Shown: positions 31,294-42,890, counted from the stretch's first letter. The stretch is DNA of 64,000 nucleotides from Agrypnia vestita (GCA_016648135.1 JADDOH010001519.1:62001-126000); one strand, 5' to 3'. Program-made: numbers and translations. Notes: generated by a model not told the origin, from the letters alone.

Positions 31294-32855
31294 TATAAAA
31301 AAGTTTTATATAATCAATATATATTATAGATATCTCACAGAGGAGAAATTATATTTTTATGGGAAGGTAGGTATGGAAGTCTTTGGGTGTTCATAGTGCT
31401 CACGACCTATCGTACGGCTGGCTTAAATGATCACTTGACATAATGTAAAAATGTTCACCATTTCTACCCACCATAGAACACCATGTCTTTAAAAAAATGT
31501 AATTCTACGACATGTTTCGTATATGTGTAATAATCCTTAGCACGACCGGCATCCAAAGCTTTTTCATTCCCCTTAAATGACCACAGATGTCACTAATCTC
31601 TATATCTATTTCTTATGATTTGGAATTTTTTGGCAATATCCTTTATATTATGTGTATTGTGTAGGTAATGAGATTCTTCCAAATTATGAGCAGTACATTA
31701 GAATAAGTCTGGAATATCATTTCATTTTTTTTAAACTCCTTTTAAGTTTTAAATATCCTCGCTCGCTGTGCCTGTGCGAGCGTGAAATCAACATAATTGT
31801 ACGCGTGCGACAAGGATACGTAGCGTAGGGTCAAAGTACGAAAATCTCTCTTTTCGGCGACCGTAGTATAGATACATGTACCTACCATAACACCGATAGA
31901 TAGTACCTACTTACTTAAATTGCATTAAAGTACAACGTAAAGAAATTAGAAGTAATGTTAAAAAGTTGAGTTATCGTAAATCATAAAAGAAAAAATATGT
32001 GTTGTAAACCAGCAAGTTATGTGATATACCGCGCAAGTGTGGAGTTGACCTTGGACGTCAACGCGGTTTATCATGCGACAGTCCTCGACTCCACCAAATA
32101 TTAATTACCAAGTAAGTTGTTATCATGCAAATTCATCCTTCATGACCGAGGATCGGAAAATTCATGACCTCTTGACATTTTTCTCCATCTTTCACGGCAT
32201 CTTTTCAGCACTACTTAAAAATTTAACGTGTTTCACATGTCAGCAAAAAATATTTTGTATTGTATCTGTACAACGTTATATAAAAGCGGTCAAGACACGA
32301 TTGTTACGAAAACGCAAATTAATGAAACCGTTGGGTGGTCGAGACGTTAACCAGTGCAGTTTTAACAATGGAGAAATTTGTAATTTCTAAACGTAGAACT
32401 AAAAAACGAATGTTTAATTTCCATATGTGCATATTTCTTGTGAAGAGAAAAACATCGTAAACGACATCGTAAGGACAAAGGTTAACAAATGTATTGCCAA
32501 ATAGCCGGGCAAAACAACGTAACCGCCATTTATCTCCAAAGCAGTGGGAATTGAACGATTTTTATTATGACAAGCGAAAGATACTAATAAAATAAATACT
32601 CGATACAAAATATGGTTCATAAAGTATATACCTTAAAAGTGAGAAGAAAAAATCTTCTTCTGTAAAATTTTATTTTTGTCGGTTACGATCTTTAGGCGAT
32701 CATGGAACGATATGTTGTAACGTTTGACTAAAATACTGAGCAAAAATATTAAATTGGTGAAAAAAAGGTTGATTTCTGTCAATAAATATCAGAGAAAAAG
32801 AATATTAGAGTTAGTGTATTTAGCGCAAAATTATGACCTGCAACTCGCCTGTGAC
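31294..32855. other. Gene-free stretch
   Basis: A 105-codon open frame (32073-32390) has no domain features and is probably chance. A modest CpG block lies at 31755-31860. The last part (32840-32855) carries the left target duplication of the hAT MITE. Confidence 0.4.
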
Positions 32856-33324
32856 TAGGGAATGCAATCCCGATCCCGCGAGATCTCGAAGCATTTTGCG
32901 AGATCAATCCCGAACCGAAAAATCGGACGAAATTATCGGGATTGATTAATATTTTTTATGTTTTGTGTGTTTAAGAGTGTATGTCTATAGAGCTTTTAAT
33001 ACGTACTTAAAACTTATGTTCATGTCACATTCGAATAATGAAAATAGCTTTGAATAATATTTGCTGTATTTTATCAACCTAACATAGTAATAAAAACTAC
33101 TACTAACTCTACTGCATTGACTGATTGATGCTTGGAAAAACGCCTTTTTATTTAAATTGTTGATATAAAAATGCAAGGCATTGTCGTTAATTGCTATTCA
33201 GCTCTATAAACAAAAAAAACACAAAAGTATTCGGGATCCTGATCCCTAGGGATCCCGCGGGATTGGAAATTCTAATCTCGGGGGATCCCGAAAGGGCAAT
33301 CCCGACTCGGGATTGCATTCCCTA
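32856..33324. mobile_element. hAT-type MITE with perfect 8-bp duplication
   Basis: Terminal repeats TAGGGAATGCAATCCCGA at both ends, inverted; the octamer cctgtgac stands on both sides (32848-32855, 33325-33332). Interior holds several cgggat/atcccg blocks (subterminal repeats), which fits hAT. 469 bp, no coding. The perfect duplication implies comparative youth. Confidence 0.92.
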
Positions 33325-33339
33325 CCTGTGACATCACCC

Positions 33340-33632
33340 GTCCGCACAGCTGGGCGCAGGAGCACGTGAGATGACGTCAGCAAAATTATTAATGCAAAAC
33401 GCAAATTTAAAATTCTATAACTTTGTTAGTTTTTGAGATATCTTAATTTTACTTTCAGATTTTATTCAATTTTAATAAAATTTTCATTTCCGTTCATTGA
33501 AAAAAGTGGCAAACTTCTCCATTGGAAGATTACTTTAATAATAAACCTCTAGCATTTAAAAAAAAAAACATCTAAAGTTTCATAGTAATTTGCGCCACTT
33601 TCAACACAGAAAACTGCCCCCAGGCACGCCAC
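33340..33632 (-). repeat. Dispersed repeat R4, copy 2
   Basis: Reverse-complement relative of 19800-20015; its right end inverted reads CAGTGGCGTGCCTGGGGGCA, like the terminus of the hAT MITE at 14005. Thus R4 may be the flank of another hAT element whose other end I could not place. Confidence 0.5.
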
Positions 33633-33909
33633 TGCTCCTTGCTTAGACACGTACATCCGTCACCAGAACACTTCACACGTCCACACACCAGTCCATCCGT
33701 TGGCTCTGATCTATCTATACCACCTTCACATCCTCCTACGCCCAAAGAAAGGCTCGGTATTTATATTGTCACGTGTCGTGACGGCGGGAGGAATAAATGA
33801 AAACATTATATTAAAAAAATAAAACACTATAAAAATGAATGGTCAATTCAATGTACTTGATCATAATGTATGACATCCCCAAAGTTATTGCTTCTAGATA
33901 TGAGACACG

Positions 33910-34000
33910 TAGTTTGTTGGTGTAGTGGTTATGACTCAGAATATTGATGTGACATGTATTTCGTGTTCGTATCTCAATTTTTATTTTTAAAAATAAATTA
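33910..34000 (+). mobile_element. SINE S1, internally deleted copy
   Basis: tagtttgttggtgtagtggt is joined directly to cagaatattgatgtgacatg, skipping the B box and the middle; tail to cgtatctcaattttta. Deletion derivative. Confidence 0.7.
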
Positions 34001-34394
34001 CTTCCATTAATTTAGAAAATATGGCTTATCAAGTTGTAAGAAAAAATCTTAACTAGAACCTAATTTATCTGAGGTTGATCGTGCGTGCACAGCGTTTCTA
34101 GTCCAAGAATTCCAGTTGGTACAAAAGTACGCTAAATTAAACGTCATTACAAAGTTTTAAAACTTTCCTAATTAGTTGAGCTATTCGGCAAAATTACTTA
34201 TTTTACAACTGGCCTGTTAGTTACGATCACAGTTCAGAAGTTGAAGTTGAAAACTGCCCTAATAATTGTGCTGGTCGTCGTCATCGTCCCCATCTTTAAC
34301 ATAATTATCATCGATATTCAAATCATCATTCATCATAATGTATTTAATGCAATATATCACCGGTAAATGAACACGTTTTTATCGCTGGGTAACA

Positions 34395-34576
34395 CTTTTT
34401 TTTTAAATAAAGATGCGAACTCGGAATACGTGTCACATCAATATTCTTACTATTCTCAAACTAAGCTAAACGCTTGTGCTATGAAAATAGGACTAACTCG
34501 CTAGTCTGGAGTGAGATTCGAACCCGCAACCTTTGGATCGCGAGACGAGTATCCTAACCACAGGACCAACAAGCTA
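34395..34576 (-). mobile_element. SINE S1, copy in the LTR
   Basis: Full-length: minus-strand tagcttgttggtcctgtggt, B box ggttcgaatctc, tail ending with poly-A (plus T run). It sits within cgctgggtaacac of the LTR. Confidence 0.88.
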
Positions 34577-35327
34577 CATTTAACATACAATATGTGATAT
34601 TCTTGTCTGGTTCTTCTTTGAGCTGGGATTCTTCCAATAAAAGATCTTGTTGTAGACTCGTAATTCATTGGCACAATACGTTTTACAGAGATACGGTGAT
34701 AACAATGAACAATAGCGATCGGTCTCTATATAATGCAAAAAAGCCATTTCTCTCGCGCTGCCTGCCCTTATATTCATTTACTTTCTCTCTGTCATGCTCT
34801 GTCCCTTTCACGCAACGCGAGATACGTTCCGTAGATCCATTACACAACAGAACATTCCATCTAATTCTTGCACGTATTTTTTATTACGCTCGATTATTTC
34901 GCTCGATATATGTCGCTTCGCAATTCGCGACTGGCCATCCTGGACGTAATCTCGCTGCTCGCGCGTACTTTGCACTGAATCGAACTGTCAAATATGACTA
35001 CTCTTGCGCCGCGACCTAATTCCGTATTTATACCAGAAAATGCTGGTATTTCCTAGTTTTACCAGTGTTTACGTTGCTTCTCCGTTGTACCAGGCGTTTC
35101 TCGATGTTTATAGCCGTTTCCCGAAAGTTTTAGAATACTCTAGACCATTCTCAATGTTTCCATAGTGACGTTCCGAGTGTACATATTACCGGGGGTTCGG
35201 GCAGTGCATAAATTCTTTTTAACATCTCGTTACAATATATTTGTTGGACTTGAATGTTCATCTAGTTCAAGTTTTTAGGTGGAAAACTTTCAAACAAGCG
35301 ATTCGTCACATTTTCGCAGTGTCATAG

Positions 35328-35459
35328 GACCGAGCTCAGAGTCAGATGATTTAAATGTTAAGGTACACCTTAAATGCATAATTTTCTGTACAGAATAACA
35401 CTTTTAAGGCATACCTTAACCTTTAATTCAGTTAAGTATTGACTCTGAATTCGGGCCTT
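35328..35459. mobile_element. Harbinger-like MITE, degraded
   Basis: Left ggaccgagctcagagtcaga, right inverted ggcccgaattcagagtcaat; inner aaggtta/taacctt also mirrored. Flanks TA/TTA are only partly conserved. 132 bp. Confidence 0.55.
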
Positions 35460-35497
35460 ACACTTACTTAAATGTGTAAGAAAATCTTAGTACTTAA

Positions 35498-36965
35498 GGC
35501 GGCACAGCCGATTCACAAAGATGCATAGCTGTCAAATTACATCGATAGATCATGTCCTTTCAAGCCGTGCGCGACATGTCATCTGAGCGCAAATCGAATA
35601 AAAATTACACGTTCGTTACATATTTATGGTACATACGTTGCTAAAACAGTAAGGTTTGATAGAAAGAGATGGTCATATATTCTTTGCTTTCGTCCGCGTC
35701 AGGCATCCCCACAGAAGTACCTCACGTATCAAAATATTTACTTATTTAACTTTAGACAAATGATCTTATATTATTTGAGTCGACTTATTATTTTCCGTAA
35801 ATAATTTAAGAATCATAGTAATAATTCTGAACTCCTTTTTAAATCAATGCATATCGTAATATGACAATACAAAACAATCACCTAGCCCCACGTGCGTACT
35901 GCGTATATCAAAATGTATTATTTTATCTATCGACAAATTCCCGTATTTTATTTACGTCACTTACTGAATATAATTTAATTTAAAAAACATATTAATAATT
36001 CTGAAATACTTTTCATGTCATAATGAATACCTTTAATATTAAACAAGAAATAAATACATGGGAGACGCGAACGCGCATGCGCACAGCGCGTACAGTATGT
36101 ATCTTGATACCTCAAATGATCTGGAACAATTGTTGAATTAGGATAATACCGAAACTGACATGTGACGCATGTTCAATGTTTAAAAAGGATGAAACCGTTC
36201 GAAAATCCATATAAAACCTTAATATATGGGAGATATCAATTGCTTTTGAGCGTATTACATAATAATAATTCATATAAATGTCAAATTTGGCGTAAAAGTA
36301 CAATGAATAGTGAAATAAATGACGAGAAATATTCGGATACATAAACACGACTGACCTCTGCCGTGGCCAGACGGCATCTAACACGGATTCTGACGATGAC
36401 GATGTCGTTTTTCATACTTTAGAATTTTTATTTTAAAATAATAATTAACGTGTTTTTTATAAAAAATGTAGCTTTTTAATAGTGAATGAAGACTCAAAGT
36501 GCGAATATGGATACAATATATCGTTTAAAAACAACTTTTTATATGAATAAACAACGTTTGAAAATGACCAAAAAACGTATATATTTAAGCATGTTTCAAA
36601 AATTATATCTTTTTTAATATTGAATATTTCTTAATTTTCTACGTACGGATTCTAGATAATTAAGTAAACTCTATACGTATAAAAAAACATATTATGCTTA
36701 CATAGAAATTTTAAACGAACCACTCTACGCCCGGGAACATTAAAAAGGTTTTTTTTGCCGCGGCCTGTGGATTAATGTCTATATTTTTCTTAATTATTGT
36801 AAATAATGTTTAGTTTATTACTTTTATATTAGAATAAAGGTTCTATCTAAGTTATCGCCCTAAAAAAATTGCAATCTATCATATACGTTCTGATATAAAT
36901 GAATAATAAAAACCCACCTTTTCTTAAAAAACGCCGAAATATACATTTGCAGTGAATGTACCGCC
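35498..36965. mobile_element. TTAA-flanked 1.47-kb element (piggyBac-like?)
   Basis: GGCGGCACA at the left and, inverted, GGCGGTACA at the right, each bordered by TTAA (35494-35497, 36966-36969). TTAA duplication is the piggyBac hallmark, though these termini are short and not the usual CCC type. Inside, a short acidic frame (SNTDSDDDDVVF, ~36388-36420, plus) might be a remnant of a transposase N-terminus. No catalytic region recognised. Confidence 0.45.
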
Positions 36966-37056
36966 TTAAGTAATCGTCATCATGGCATTAATTCAATCCT
37001 CCCTACTCTGCGTCTTATTAGTCGCCAATTTTCTGTTGTACCTAAATATAAATATA

Positions 37057-37740
37057 CAGGGTGTAACAGAGATAGATAGTCCACAATACTTTACAGGTGG
37101 ATTCCTGCCTTGATTACGAATCTTTCATTCTCCAAGCCACCATGATATATATCAATAGTTACGAAGATATGTAATATCAAAATTTTGCATTTTTTTTAAT
37201 ATTCCTGACTTACTTTTTGCAAAACTATCATTACAGTAACTTGTGTAGATTATGAAAAGTTCATCCGTTTCAATACAAGTCAAAAAATTATGTTTTCTAT
37301 TTCTGCAAAGTTATTATCATTTTATTTATTTAAAAAAAAATTAAAAAGATATTCGAACACGGAATGCATGTCGCATCAATATTCTTAAGTAAATAAAACA
37401 TTTGTGTTATAAAAACAGGACTGGTGTCCTGTAATGGGGTTAAACCACCGACCACTGGATCACTAAGCAAGAGTCATAACCACTATGCCAACAAGCTACT
37501 TTTGATTTGATTTGTATTGAAGTGAATGAATTTTTCATCATCAATATAAGTGACTTTAATGATAATTCAAAGTTATGCAAAAAATAATTCAGAAATATTG
37601 AAAAAAAATGAAAACTTTAACATTGCATAACTCCATAACTATTGATATTAGGTAATGGTTGCACGAATATTTTCTACTCATAATCAAGGCTGGAATCTAT
37701 CTACCTGTAAAGTATTGTGGACTAGCTCTGTTACACCCTT
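37057..37740. mobile_element. Palindromic MITE family M2 with a SINE inside
   Basis: CAGGGTGTAACAGAG at the left, and the right end inverted reads AAGGGTGTAACAGAG; long inverted arms (~250 bp each) follow, e.g. ccacaatactttacaggt in both. TA precedes the left end. SINE S1 (37331-37498) lies close to the centre of symmetry. Removing it leaves ~516 bp of near-complete palindrome. Confidence 0.85.
37331..37498 (-). mobile_element. SINE S1 nested in M2
   Basis: Minus-strand tagcttgttggcatagtggt; B box degenerate (ggtttaacccc); tail gaatatctttttaatttttt. Older-looking than 34395-34576. Confidence 0.8.
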
Positions 37741-38198
37741 CGTATGTTCCAAATTAGAACCTTCCATATACATATTTGAAGAGTCTATACTAGAGACATC
37801 TGTAGTCCTTCTCGTGAAATTTTTATATTTTGCATATATTACTTTACATATATTTCGCAGCTAGTAATGATACCTCTATATTTTAATGTGGAGTATTTAG
37901 CAATATTATTTTTATTGTATATATGATATTTTCCCGAATTATTTAACATATACACTAGAATACGCCTGAAAATCAATATTTTCAATTTTTAACTCCATTT
38001 ATGGTCCATCGTATAAAAGACTTTCACACACGTTTCTCATATAAATAGCTTCGTTTCTGTGAGACTTTTATCTTAATGTTTATTTAAATTTCGTTGATTG
38101 GATAGTGTCGGTTTTTTTTTACGCTTCAACAGACCAGGAGGCCCGATTACAGAAGCGAAATACATCGCAGGCTTGAGTAAATCACATATATTAAATTG
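37741..38198. other. Gene-free stretch
   Basis: 38036-38086 (ctcatataaatagcttcgtt ... ) shares ~50 bp with 50568-50624. Otherwise nothing recognised. Confidence 0.35.
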
Positions 38199-38271
38199 TG
38201 ACCTCACCGGGAATCGAACCCGGAACCCTCAGTGTGGGAAGCCAGTGTCATGCCCACTGCGCTACGAGGGC
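38199..38271 (-). tRNA. tRNA-like sequence, probably a pseudogene or SINE head
   Basis: On the minus strand: 7-bp acceptor with one mismatch (gccctcg/tgaggtc), A box tagcgcagtgggc, perfect B box ggttcgattcc in a 5-bp T stem (ccggg/cccgg). The anticodon stem is poor and no anticodon can be assigned with confidence (CCC or TCC would be Gly). No conserved SINE body was found around it. Confidence 0.45.
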
Positions 38272-38534
38272 CGCCCATTTTGCAATTGATCCCCGCAATC
38301 GCGTTGTATTCAGTTGCATATGTTTCTTCGTTACGTGTGTTTCTTTTTATTTCTATGGATCACGCACATTTCGTGTTTCTTTGCACTCGAGCCCGACGAA
38401 TCGATTAATCTATTTCATTTTCTACTAAACACAATTCTTGTTTGGCGTTCACGCAAGTGCTGACATAGTTGGCTTGCAATGTTATCTAAAGCAAATAATA
38501 ATTACGTCATGTTAGATCTAAAAAATACGAAGCA

Positions 38535-38765
38535 CCTAACTAACAATGTCTGTCTGGATGTTCGACCGGATTCTGCAAATAACAAGATGTTATCACAACA
38601 CTCAAAAATAGAGAAAGGTCAAATCCTCTGTCAAACGTCAATATTTCTACCATAATGACGAAAATATTGGCTTCAATGTAATATGAACTCTTTGAATGAA
38701 GAAATAAGTAGATGTGTGTGAATCATACTGATTTCTACCAACTTTTTAAATAATATTAGTACCTA
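38535..38765 (-). repeat. Dispersed repeat R2, copy 2 (first part)
   Basis: Reverse complement of part of 9400-9590 (gttcatattacattgaagcc; caatattttcgtcattatgg). Interrupted by the RTE derivative at 38768, resuming at 39165. Confidence 0.5.
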
Positions 38766-38767
38766 CC

Positions 38768-39155
38768 TACTAGCTTACCCGCACGGCTTCGCACGCGTAG
38801 ATTTTTAGTAACTCTTAGGCATATTTTATCAATTGGTATAGGTATTAATATACATATAGATATATGTCGTCGCGGACTTTTTATAGAACTTATTGAGTTC
38901 TACAACTTCTCTAAAGAAAGTATTTAAATATCTCTTAACGTTAACGTTATACGTTTTTTCGTCGACTTTGGTTGTAAAATAGGTCACCACGAACAGCCCT
39001 TTTATTTTAACGGGCTAATATACAGCCTATGTCCACCCTGAAAGTCCATTCTAAATATTGGTGAAAGAATTTTTGAGATTGCATTAGTAGTTTCGGAGAT
39101 TACCTCCTACATCCAAATATACAAACTTTCCTCTTTATATATTAGGAAAGATTCA
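38768..39155 (-). mobile_element. RTE-type LINE deletion derivative
   Basis: Minus strand: gaagttgtagaactcaataa, ggactttttata-like and then ctaaaaatctacgcgtgcga and aagccgtgcgggtaagctag. Both outer blocks occur around the RT relic at 45590-46190, but here the coding part is missing. It is inserted in repeat R2. The far end, ctttcctctttatatattag, is a common RTE-type terminus in insects. Confidence 0.6.
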
Positions 39156-39164
39156 TCAAAAACT

Positions 39165-39345
39165 TATATATTAGAAAAAATCCAGTTTGCAATGACTGGT
39201 TTGCATGATGATATGAATATTGTTTCGAAATCAAATAAACGGGACTTTTTTTAAGAACACTCAGACATCGTCTACAGTCATATGTGTAACAAAATATTGA
39301 TGTCCCTATTTTAATTTAAAATGGTTTATATCATTTATATGTCAT
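39165..39345 (-). repeat. Dispersed repeat R2, copy 2 (second part)
   Basis: Reverse complement of 9310-9420 (ttttgttacacat; gtctgagtgttcttaaaaaa). Completes R2 on the far side of the RTE insertion. Confidence 0.5.
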
Positions 39346-39480
39346 TACTGCACAACCGATAGGTGTTGAAAAGTTATATTGCACCGTCACCACATTAAAA
39401 CATGCACTTTCTGCTTCCTGTCTTAGACATGCCAGATATATGGATCAAATCATCAACGCAGAAAGCAGCTGAGATAGCAA

Positions 39481-40011
39481 TTTGATATTCCCCTAATTTT
39501 AAATATATCATTAGTGTTCGAATATAATTTTTACCAAGAATAATGATATCTCTATCTCATGTATATCAAATTGTATAGCTCTCCTCTTCCTTATATGTAT
39601 TACATCTCATTAGTGTTTGAATAGAATTGTTTTTTAGAATAGTGCAGAAATATATGAAATAAACCTACATAAACTCTTAAAATTTTATTTTTAAAAGTTT
39701 TCATCAGCGAAGGGAAAGACTTCATTTTCAAAAATGAAGTCTTTCCCTTCACGAAAGACATCATTTGATATTCCCCTAATTTTAAATATATCATTAGTGT
39801 TCGAATATAATTTTTACCAAGAATGATGATATCTCTATCTCATGTATATCAAATTGTATAGCTCTCCTCTTCCTTATATGTATTACATCTCATTAGTGTT
39901 TGAATAGAATTGTTTTTTAGAATAGTGCAGAAATATATGAAATAAACCTACATAAACTCTTAAAATTTTATTTTTAAAAGTTTTCATCAGCGAAGGGAAA
40001 GACTTCATTTC
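39481..40011 (+). repeat. 283-bp tandem duplication
   Basis: Copies 39481-39728 and 39764-40011 are almost identical (I found one substitution, aataatg/aatgatg, in ~247 bp). The spacer completes a hairpin: gaagggaaagacttcatttt against aaaatgaagtctttcccttc (39709-39752). Recent by its identity, unless it is an assembly artefact. Confidence 0.85.
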
Positions 40012-40870
40012 AGAATGAAGACTTCAACACGCACACATTCACCAATTCAAACACTTCAAAGTGTGCGCTTCATATTTTTAGTAAGTACCGAAACATTCGC
40101 AGTTTGTCTACTTCAATGCACTACAAAATTGTACATGTAGCTAAAAAATGTCATCTACTTCAATGAATTACATGAAGTACTCCTTCAAAACTATTGCTGA
40201 ACTACAACTATTGCTGAACTACAGCAAACTAGGGATGGGATTTTTTTTTTCAGCCACCGCAAAATTTTCGTAACCATGGGTGGTCAGAAGATTACATAAT
40301 TCAGTCTATTGCTGAATACAACAAACTAGGGATGGGATTTTTTTTCAGCCACCGCAAAATTTTCGTAACCATGGATGGTCAGAAGATTACATAATTCAGT
40401 CTCACAAAATTTTTAAATGCATGGAAGATTGGGTGCTTTGAGTTTCTAAAATTTTCTTCATTCAACCGCCACATACAATCAGCCATTTTATACAGATCGA
40501 ATTCTCCAAAAATTATTTCTGGGGTGGAGGGCGATTTCAAAAAGTCGTTATGCCAAAAAATGTTTCTGACGGGAAGGAGGAGATTTAGAAAACTCGTTTT
40601 ATCCACATCAAATCCGCCAGAAAATTCACATTATTAAAATATTTTTTTTATTTGTTCACAAAAAATATATACAGAATATAATCTGGCGATTTCCCACATA
40701 GCCCAGGCTAGTTACAAGTATTCATTTGTTGTACTTCAATGAACGTCACGCTTCAATTTCAAATTTGAAGTATGCAGTTTGATGTTTGATGAGAGTAGTT
40801 TGATGTTTGCAGTTCAATTACAAACGTGTGAATAATGGAGTACTTCATTGTAGTATAGAGCGGACCCATA
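40012..40870 (+). repeat. ACTTCA-rich cryptic repeat, copy 2
   Basis: Counterpart of 10077-10600: interleaved cttcaa/acttca blocks, closing with tagtatagagcggaccc, the inverse of the opening of copy 1. Holds a 97-bp tandem duplication (agggatgggat... at 40231 and 40328). Confidence 0.6.
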
Positions 40871-41030
40871 ACGAGTCTTTATATAAATACAAGTTGTTGA
40901 ATGTAGAATATTTAGATTGATAATGTCCTCATAAGGCAAAACGCATCACATAAAAATTAAAAATGTACTACTAAAAAACAAGCGTTTTTTTTCCGTAGAC
41001 CAGATTGTCTTACATTACACCAGGGTGTCT

Positions 41031-41322
41031 CATAGCTAGTAGCAAAAACTTTATAGGTGGATTCCTGCCTTGATAATGAGTGGCAAATGTTCAAGCAACC
41101 ATGATCTAATATCAACACATCAACAGTAATGGAGATACGCAATATCAAAGTTATCATTTGTTTTTAAATATTTCTGACTTATATTTTGCAGAAAGTTGAA
41201 CTATTATTACGGTAACTTGTAGCGATTATGAAAAACTCCATAACTATCGATATTAGATCATGGTTGCTTGAATATTTTCGACTCATTATCAAGGCAAGAA
41301 TCCACCTGTAAAGTTTTTTAGG
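41031..41322. mobile_element. MITE family M2, palindromic copy
   Basis: CAGGGTGTCTCATAGCTAG, then ggtggattcctgccttgata; the same phrases appear inverted at 41240-41320. Right terminus lost. Confidence 0.7.
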
Positions 41323-41880
41323 ATTGGTAACTTATTTTAGACAATTTTTTTACTCTAATTCTAATATTTTCTGCTAAATTTAATAAAATCTTTGCAATCC
41401 CTAGTTTCATTATAATGCCTATGAGCATTATTTTACTCGCGTATAAGTTTAATTAAATCTTTGCTAAACCATAGAGGATGATATGACATATAATATGACA
41501 GGTCGTCGTGCCAAAGACCTAAAAAATTCTCACTCGATGTCGGCAGTTCACGACGGGTTTCCAAGAGCTGTTGGAGTCGGGCCAAAATAAGGAAAGCGCA
41601 TATTTTTAGAAAGTTTGCATTCAAATGTTAATCAATCTTGTCCCCTGGGTATTTTCATACCGATCCACGGAAGATCGCCGCGAAGAATTGTATCTGATCT
41701 ATCGAAAGTAAATGATTGAGTCAAAAGAAGTTTTTTTTATTTATCAAAAACGATTTTCGGCGAGGATTGAATTCATTACACCGATATCTGATGGTAGCGT
41801 GGTGTGCAGCGCATGCAAGCAAAAAAGCTGTGCATTAGTTGTGATGGTATTTTAACCGGTGACAGACTAACCGTTTTCTT
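41323..41880. other. Gene-free stretch
   Basis: Nothing recognised. Confidence 0.35.
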
Positions 41881-41884
41881 TTTT

Positions 41885-42065
41885 AATTTGTATCTGATTG
41901 CATTGATGATTGACAACTTCTTTTTCGCCATTAAACGGGCAACCATCGGCATTATACATCAGTTATATCATAGTTACCAATCACGGGTACAATCAGATAC
42001 AAATCTCAAATAACTGTACCGAAAATAACCGGTTAAAATAACGGTTTGACCTTTACTACTGTGCA
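41885..42065 (+). repeat. hAT-like repeat H1
   Basis: tttgtatctgattgcattga ... atcagatacaaatctcaaat mirrored, then ccggttaaaataacggtttg. Similar to 19569-19760 inverted, 6345-6420 and 12785-12880. Confidence 0.5.
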
Positions 42066-42094
42066 TTACTTAAGAATAACAATTAAACATTGGT

Positions 42095-42465
42095 GCCCGC
42101 TACGTGGCCATTTCCTGCTGTTTTTCATACGATTTCGTTATTTTTTGAAACTGACAATGGAAATATTGCGCACTGCGTGGATCATTTTTGTAGCAATTAT
42201 AATATAGATATCTTTTTTACAATAAATATATTTTTTCATACGATTTCGTTATTTTTTTAAACTGGCAATGGCAAAAACGCGCACTGCAAACTGCGTTTTT
42301 GAAGTAATCATATTATAGATCGATCGAGTTTCACACGTTTCCCAGGGTAGGTACATCCTAATATAAAAATAAAATGTCAAAAATATACTTGCCTGCAGAA
42401 AAAATAAAATTTTCGTTAGAAAATATAAATGTATTTCTTCATCCGATTGTTAAATAATGTATATA
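42095..42465 (+). repeat. Dispersed repeat R3, copy 2
   Basis: Matches 9775-10045; includes an internal ~100-bp imperfect duplication (tttttcatacgatttcgtta at ~42125 and ~42233). Confidence 0.6.
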
Positions 42466-42475
42466 CAGGGTGTCT

Positions 42476-42620
42476 CGTAGCTAGTATCAGAAACTTATTC
42501 AGTCAATTTTGAATACAAAATATATTCTTTAAACTGAAATGTTGACAGTTACAGAGATAAGCGACATCTGAGATAATTAAAATTATACTCGTAAATATTA
42601 TTTTTAAAAACTATATATTC
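42476..42620 (+). repeat. MITE family M2, left end only
   Basis: TA followed by CAGGGTGTCTCGTAGCTAG; decays after ~140 bp. Confidence 0.55.
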
Positions 42621-42890
42621 TTACTAATGCAGGGACGTCTACATAAATATTAGAATTTGTTATCGTTGAATTATTTTTCTACGCATCGTCACAACTCTCA
42701 TGACAAGACATTGTTTTTTATCAAAATTTATTACGAAAATACATTAAACATCCACTAAAAAATTACGATTAGCTTAAGATATTTATGTGGTTCGTGTATA
42801 AGTGTACGAAGCGATATGATAATCAATATAACCATTACGTCACCACGATAGCAAAAGGACTTTGTCCTCCAACATCAAGCCGACCTTATG

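Larger units (their letters stand above)
33767..35234 (-). mobile_element. Gypsy-family LTR enlarged by nested insertions
   Basis: Begins TGTCACGTGTCG and ends ATCTCGTTACA with ATAT on both sides (33763-33766, 35235-35238). Minus orientation; TATA-like tataaata near 35023-35030 (minus). It carries SINE S1 copies (33910-34000 partial, 34395-34576 full) and unassigned sequence at 33830-34330, which explain its 1,468 bp against 440-596 bp for relatives. The segment gcaatatatcac...atcgctgggtaacac matches 26194-26243. A 141-codon frame at 34594-35019 is LTR sequence, not a gene. Confidence 0.75.

Noticed and set aside
32073..32390. 105-codon plus-strand open frame
   Set aside because: No domain, no splice or promoter context, composition like its surroundings.
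34594..35019. 141-codon plus-strand open frame
   Set aside because: Lies inside the minus-oriented gypsy LTR; its relatives at 26081-26520 do not keep the frame.
38098..38428. Overlapping plus-strand frames with GIEPGTLS-like residues
   Set aside because: Translation of the antisense of a tRNA-like sequence (38199-38271).
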